The position numbers and the translations under genes were made by a program. A model generated the notes under the pieces. The model did no database searches and was not told the DNA's origin. It saw only the letters and a program-made list of their open reading frames with translations. This document shows, one piece after another, positions 62,291 through 64,000 of a DNA stretch of 64,000 bases; position 1 is the stretch's first letter, and every line of letters starts with the position of its first letter. The DNA lies in NCBI RefSeq assembly GCF_011038845.1, contig NZ_JAAKDW010000006.1:67001-131000 (forward strand), in the 5' to 3' direction. The DNA is from Enterococcus sp. ZJ1622. GTDB lineage: Bacteria; Bacillota; Bacilli; Lactobacillales; Enterococcaceae.

Positions 62291-62654
62291 AGAGGTTGTG
62301 ACAACGGCGCTCTGCTTTAAGGAATAAGGACACGGAACAGAAAATAGCTCCTCATATTTTCTCGTTCAGTGAACTTATTGCCGAGAAGCAGCAGTTGGAA
62401 CACCGTTTATCAAAGGTTGTGAGCTCGCCGTTTAACTCCGAGGCACAAGGAGCAATTTCAAAAAACAGCTTCTCATGTTTTGTGGATATTATGACTTGTG
62501 TCCTAGGAGTTGGCAGGAGAACACCGTTTAGTGGAGAGGTTGTCACAGAAGTGGGCAGCTTCAAGAAATAAGAAGGGATTTGCGAAAATTGTTTCTCAAA
62601 TTTTTGTGAAATTTCGGCTTATTTTCGAAGAAGATACTTTTGTCACACCTCCTC
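62291..62654 (+). repeat. Cluster of three repeat units between the WxL genes and the DUF916 gene
   Basis: Unit 1 (type B) 62291-62410, unit 2 (type C) 62414-62531, and a divergent third unit 62534-62654. The third starts GAGGTTGTCACAGAAGT and ends ACTTTTGTCACACCTCCTC, so it has GAGG-type ends on both sides rather than GAACACCG. No gene is present in this gap. Confidence 0.8.
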
Positions 62655-62680
62655 TTACATAAATGAAACGGAGGAAGAGA

Positions 62681-63709
62681 ATGAAAAATTGGCGAATCAT
62701 CGTGTTTATCGGAATACTTGCAGGTCTAGGCTTTTCGATCTCCGCCGAAGCGCAGGAAAGTTCAAACGCAAACTACAGTGTCAAACCGATTTTACCGGAG
62801 AATCAGCGAGATACAGGACGTTCGTTTTTTGACTTGCGCGTAAATCCGGGCGGGAAACAAACGATCCAAATCCAGATCAATAATTTCTCGGATGAAGAAC
62901 AAACCTATCATATCAAGATAAATACTGCTCAGACTAATGGGAATGTCGTCATCGATTATGGACAAGATACTTTACCGGAGGAACATATCATCAATTATCC
63001 GATTAGTGAATTCGTCGATTATCCGGAAGAAGTGACGATCCCCGCGCAAAAAGCAGGTCTGGTCTCATTGGATATCCATGCACCTGCTACTTCTTTTGAC
63101 GGAATACTGCTCGGAGGTATCCAGATAAAAAAAGATTTCACGAAAGAACAAGAAGAAAATCCCGGTCAGATTTTCAGCGAATATGCGTATGTGATTGGCC
63201 TGATGCTAAGCGAGAATGATACAGAAGTGACACCTGAACTGAAATTGAATGAAGTCAAATCAGAAGTCATCACGAACAATGCAGGATTAGTAGCCGTGCT
63301 GGAAAATCCTCAGCCGATCAATATCAAAGGGGTAGAAATCGAAGCAGATATCCGTGCAAAAGGCTCGGAGGAACCAGTCATGACGCGAATGATCGAAAAC
63401 GGCGGAATCGCGCCTCAATCTGTTTTTGCTATGAATATCTTCCATGGAGAAGCAGGGAATACAAAGCCGCTCGAAGCAGGAGATTATCAGCTTTCCATGA
63501 AAGCAACAGATGAAGAAGGACGGGAATGGCTGTTCACGGAAGAATTCTCGATCACTAAAGAACAAGCGATGGCAGTCAATCGTGAAGTATTTACGGTAGA
63601 AGATCATACGAATCCGTGGTTGTATGCAATCATTGGTATTTTGGCAGCACTTGTTGTCGTAGGGGGAGGTTATTCCTTCTATCGAATAAGAAAAAATAGA
63701 AGAACTTGA
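62681..63709 (+). CDS. DUF916/DUF3324 protein (WxL-interacting membrane protein)
   Basis: 342 residues. Signal peptide, then DUF916 (~27-150; SFFDLRVNPGGKQTIQIQINN) and DUF3324 (~155-300), a C-terminal membrane helix (WLYAIIGILAALVVVGGGYSF) and a positive tail. Such proteins bind WxL proteins and peptidoglycan and tether the complex. ATG at 62681 follows CGGAGGAAG. In other loci it sits within the operon; here a repeat cluster precedes it. Confidence 0.9.
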   Translation: MKNWRIIVFIGILAGLGFSISAEAQESSNANYSVKPILPENQRDTGRSFFDLRVNPGGKQTIQIQINNFSDEEQTYHIKINTAQTNGNVVIDYGQDTLPEEHIINYPISEFVDYPEEVTIPAQKAGLVSLDIHAPATSFDGILLGGIQIKKDFTKEQEENPGQIFSEYAYVIGLMLSENDTEVTPELKLNEVKSEVITNNAGLVAVLENPQPINIKGVEIEADIRAKGSEEPVMTRMIENGGIAPQSVFAMNIFHGEAGNTKPLEAGDYQLSMKATDEEGREWLFTEEFSITKEQAMAVNREVFTVEDHTNPWLYAIIGILAALVVVGGGYSFYRIRKNRRT

Positions 63710-63741
63710 CTGTTTCTACTTCAAAGGTATGAAATAAAAGG

Positions 63742-63791
63742 ACCATCTTTTCTCTGTTAGACGAACTGCTAATAGGAAAGGATGGTTTTTG
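63742..63791 (+). terminator. Terminator after the WxL locus
   Basis: GACCATCTTTTCTC...AGGAAAGGATGGTTTTT stem-loop with T-run. Confidence 0.75.
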
Positions 63792-63883
63792 CTTATCCGA
63801 ATAGGTTTCGACCTAATGAGTCTATCAGAAAGGCACTTTTTCAGAAAATAATGAAGATTTCTTTTCCTCTCGATTTTTTTTGA

Positions 63884-63889
63884 TATAAT
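63884..63889 (+). promoter_or_regulatory. -10 of the nicotinate phosphoribosyltransferase promoter
   Basis: TATAAT, with a poor -35 (TTTTCC, 16-base spacer). Confidence 0.5.
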
Positions 63890-63929
63890 GGGGAAGAAAT
63901 GAAATCTTGCCAAGAGGAGTAATAAAGAG

Positions 63930-64000
63930 ATGAATAAAATTTACCCAGATGACAGTTTGACGCTGCACACTGATCTCTATCAAATCAATATGATGCAGAC
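63930..64000 (+). CDS. pncB: Nicotinate phosphoribosyltransferase, 3'-truncated by the window edge
   Basis: Only the first 23 codons are present: MNKIYPDDSLTLHTDLYQIN and onward, a typical start with the conserved LHTDLYQINM segment. It converts nicotinate and PRPP to nicotinate mononucleotide in NAD salvage. GAGGAG lies 10 bases before the ATG. Confidence 0.8.
   Translation, partial: MNKIYPDDSLTLHTDLYQINMMQ

Overview
This is a low-GC Firmicute chromosome segment. The gene content and neighbourhoods point to Enterococcus, most likely the E. faecium/E. lactis group. The indicators are walRK-yycHI-walJ, busR-busAA-busAB, a preQ1-controlled queT, a CIRCE-controlled groESL, a WxL surface-protein locus under an Mga-like regulator, an L-lactate-oxidase-type enzyme, and a dispersed ~118 bp repeat of the GAGGTTGTG...GAACACCG type. 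The species is inferred from recognition of these families, not from a search. Most of the window is core chromosome; no transposase, integrase, phage gene, rRNA or CRISPR array is visible.

Layout. 1-5.2 kb: the 3' part of a RecD2-type helicase, a four-unit repeat cluster, a diacylglycerol-kinase-like lipid kinase, a well-structured unassigned ncRNA, a preQ1 riboswitch with queT, and a CBS-ACT protein resembling the c-di-AMP receptor CbpA. 5.3-13.2 kb: rpmG-secE-nusG, then a lipoprotein hydrolase, an FMN-dependent hydroxyacid oxidase and sdaAB/sdaAA, which separate nusG from rplK-rplA and rplJ-rplL. Both ribosomal units carry RNA leaders (two L1-like elements and an L10 leader). 13.2-20.2 kb: a TVP38-type membrane protein, an MFS transporter, an ABC-F ATPase with a leader-peptide/attenuator arrangement, nagB, an MgtC/SapB protein and an AI-2E-type transporter. 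20.3-27.5 kb: a mannose-family PTS (IIA, IIB, IIC, IID) with a SIS-domain deglycase/isomerase, a LevR-type sigma-54 activator and a HAD phosphatase, behind a textbook -24/-12 promoter. 27.6-34.3 kb: nrdH, nrdE and nrdF with two NrdR boxes, and the Fur-box-controlled feoA-feoB-small Cys protein operon.

34.4-38.2 kb is the osmolyte module: BusR, a c-di-AMP-type GntR/RCK_C repressor, faces its likely operator, a 12-bp-arm palindrome over the busAA promoter. 38.2-39 kb is a gene-poor stretch with repeats, tRNA-Lys(CUU) with a very long hairpin trailer, and a candidate C-rich sRNA. 39-46.2 kb has a DUF1836 regulator with degV, and the essential WalRK two-component system with YycH, YycI and WalJ. 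46.3-55.7 kb has an NAD(P)-binding oxidoreductase, two orphan cellobiose-family EIIC permeases, a frameshifted CPBP protease gene, groES-groEL, a LacI-type regulator, a TipAS-type MerR regulator and a DUF1827 protein.

55.8-63.7 kb is the accessory surface locus. A divergent Mga-like regulator precedes a large lectin-like WxL protein cut by an in-frame TAA just before its C-terminal WxL-like region, an LPXTG-like (FPKTN) small protein, two WxL proteins, three repeat units and a DUF916/DUF3324 WxL-binding membrane protein. The start of a nicotinate phosphoribosyltransferase closes the window.

The best leads for something undescribed are the ~215 nt ncRNA at 3391-3605, the repeat family and its shared terminator core, the 18-codon leader peptide of the ABC-F gene, the C-rich sRNA candidate beside tRNA-Lys, and the nonsense-split lectin/WxL gene.
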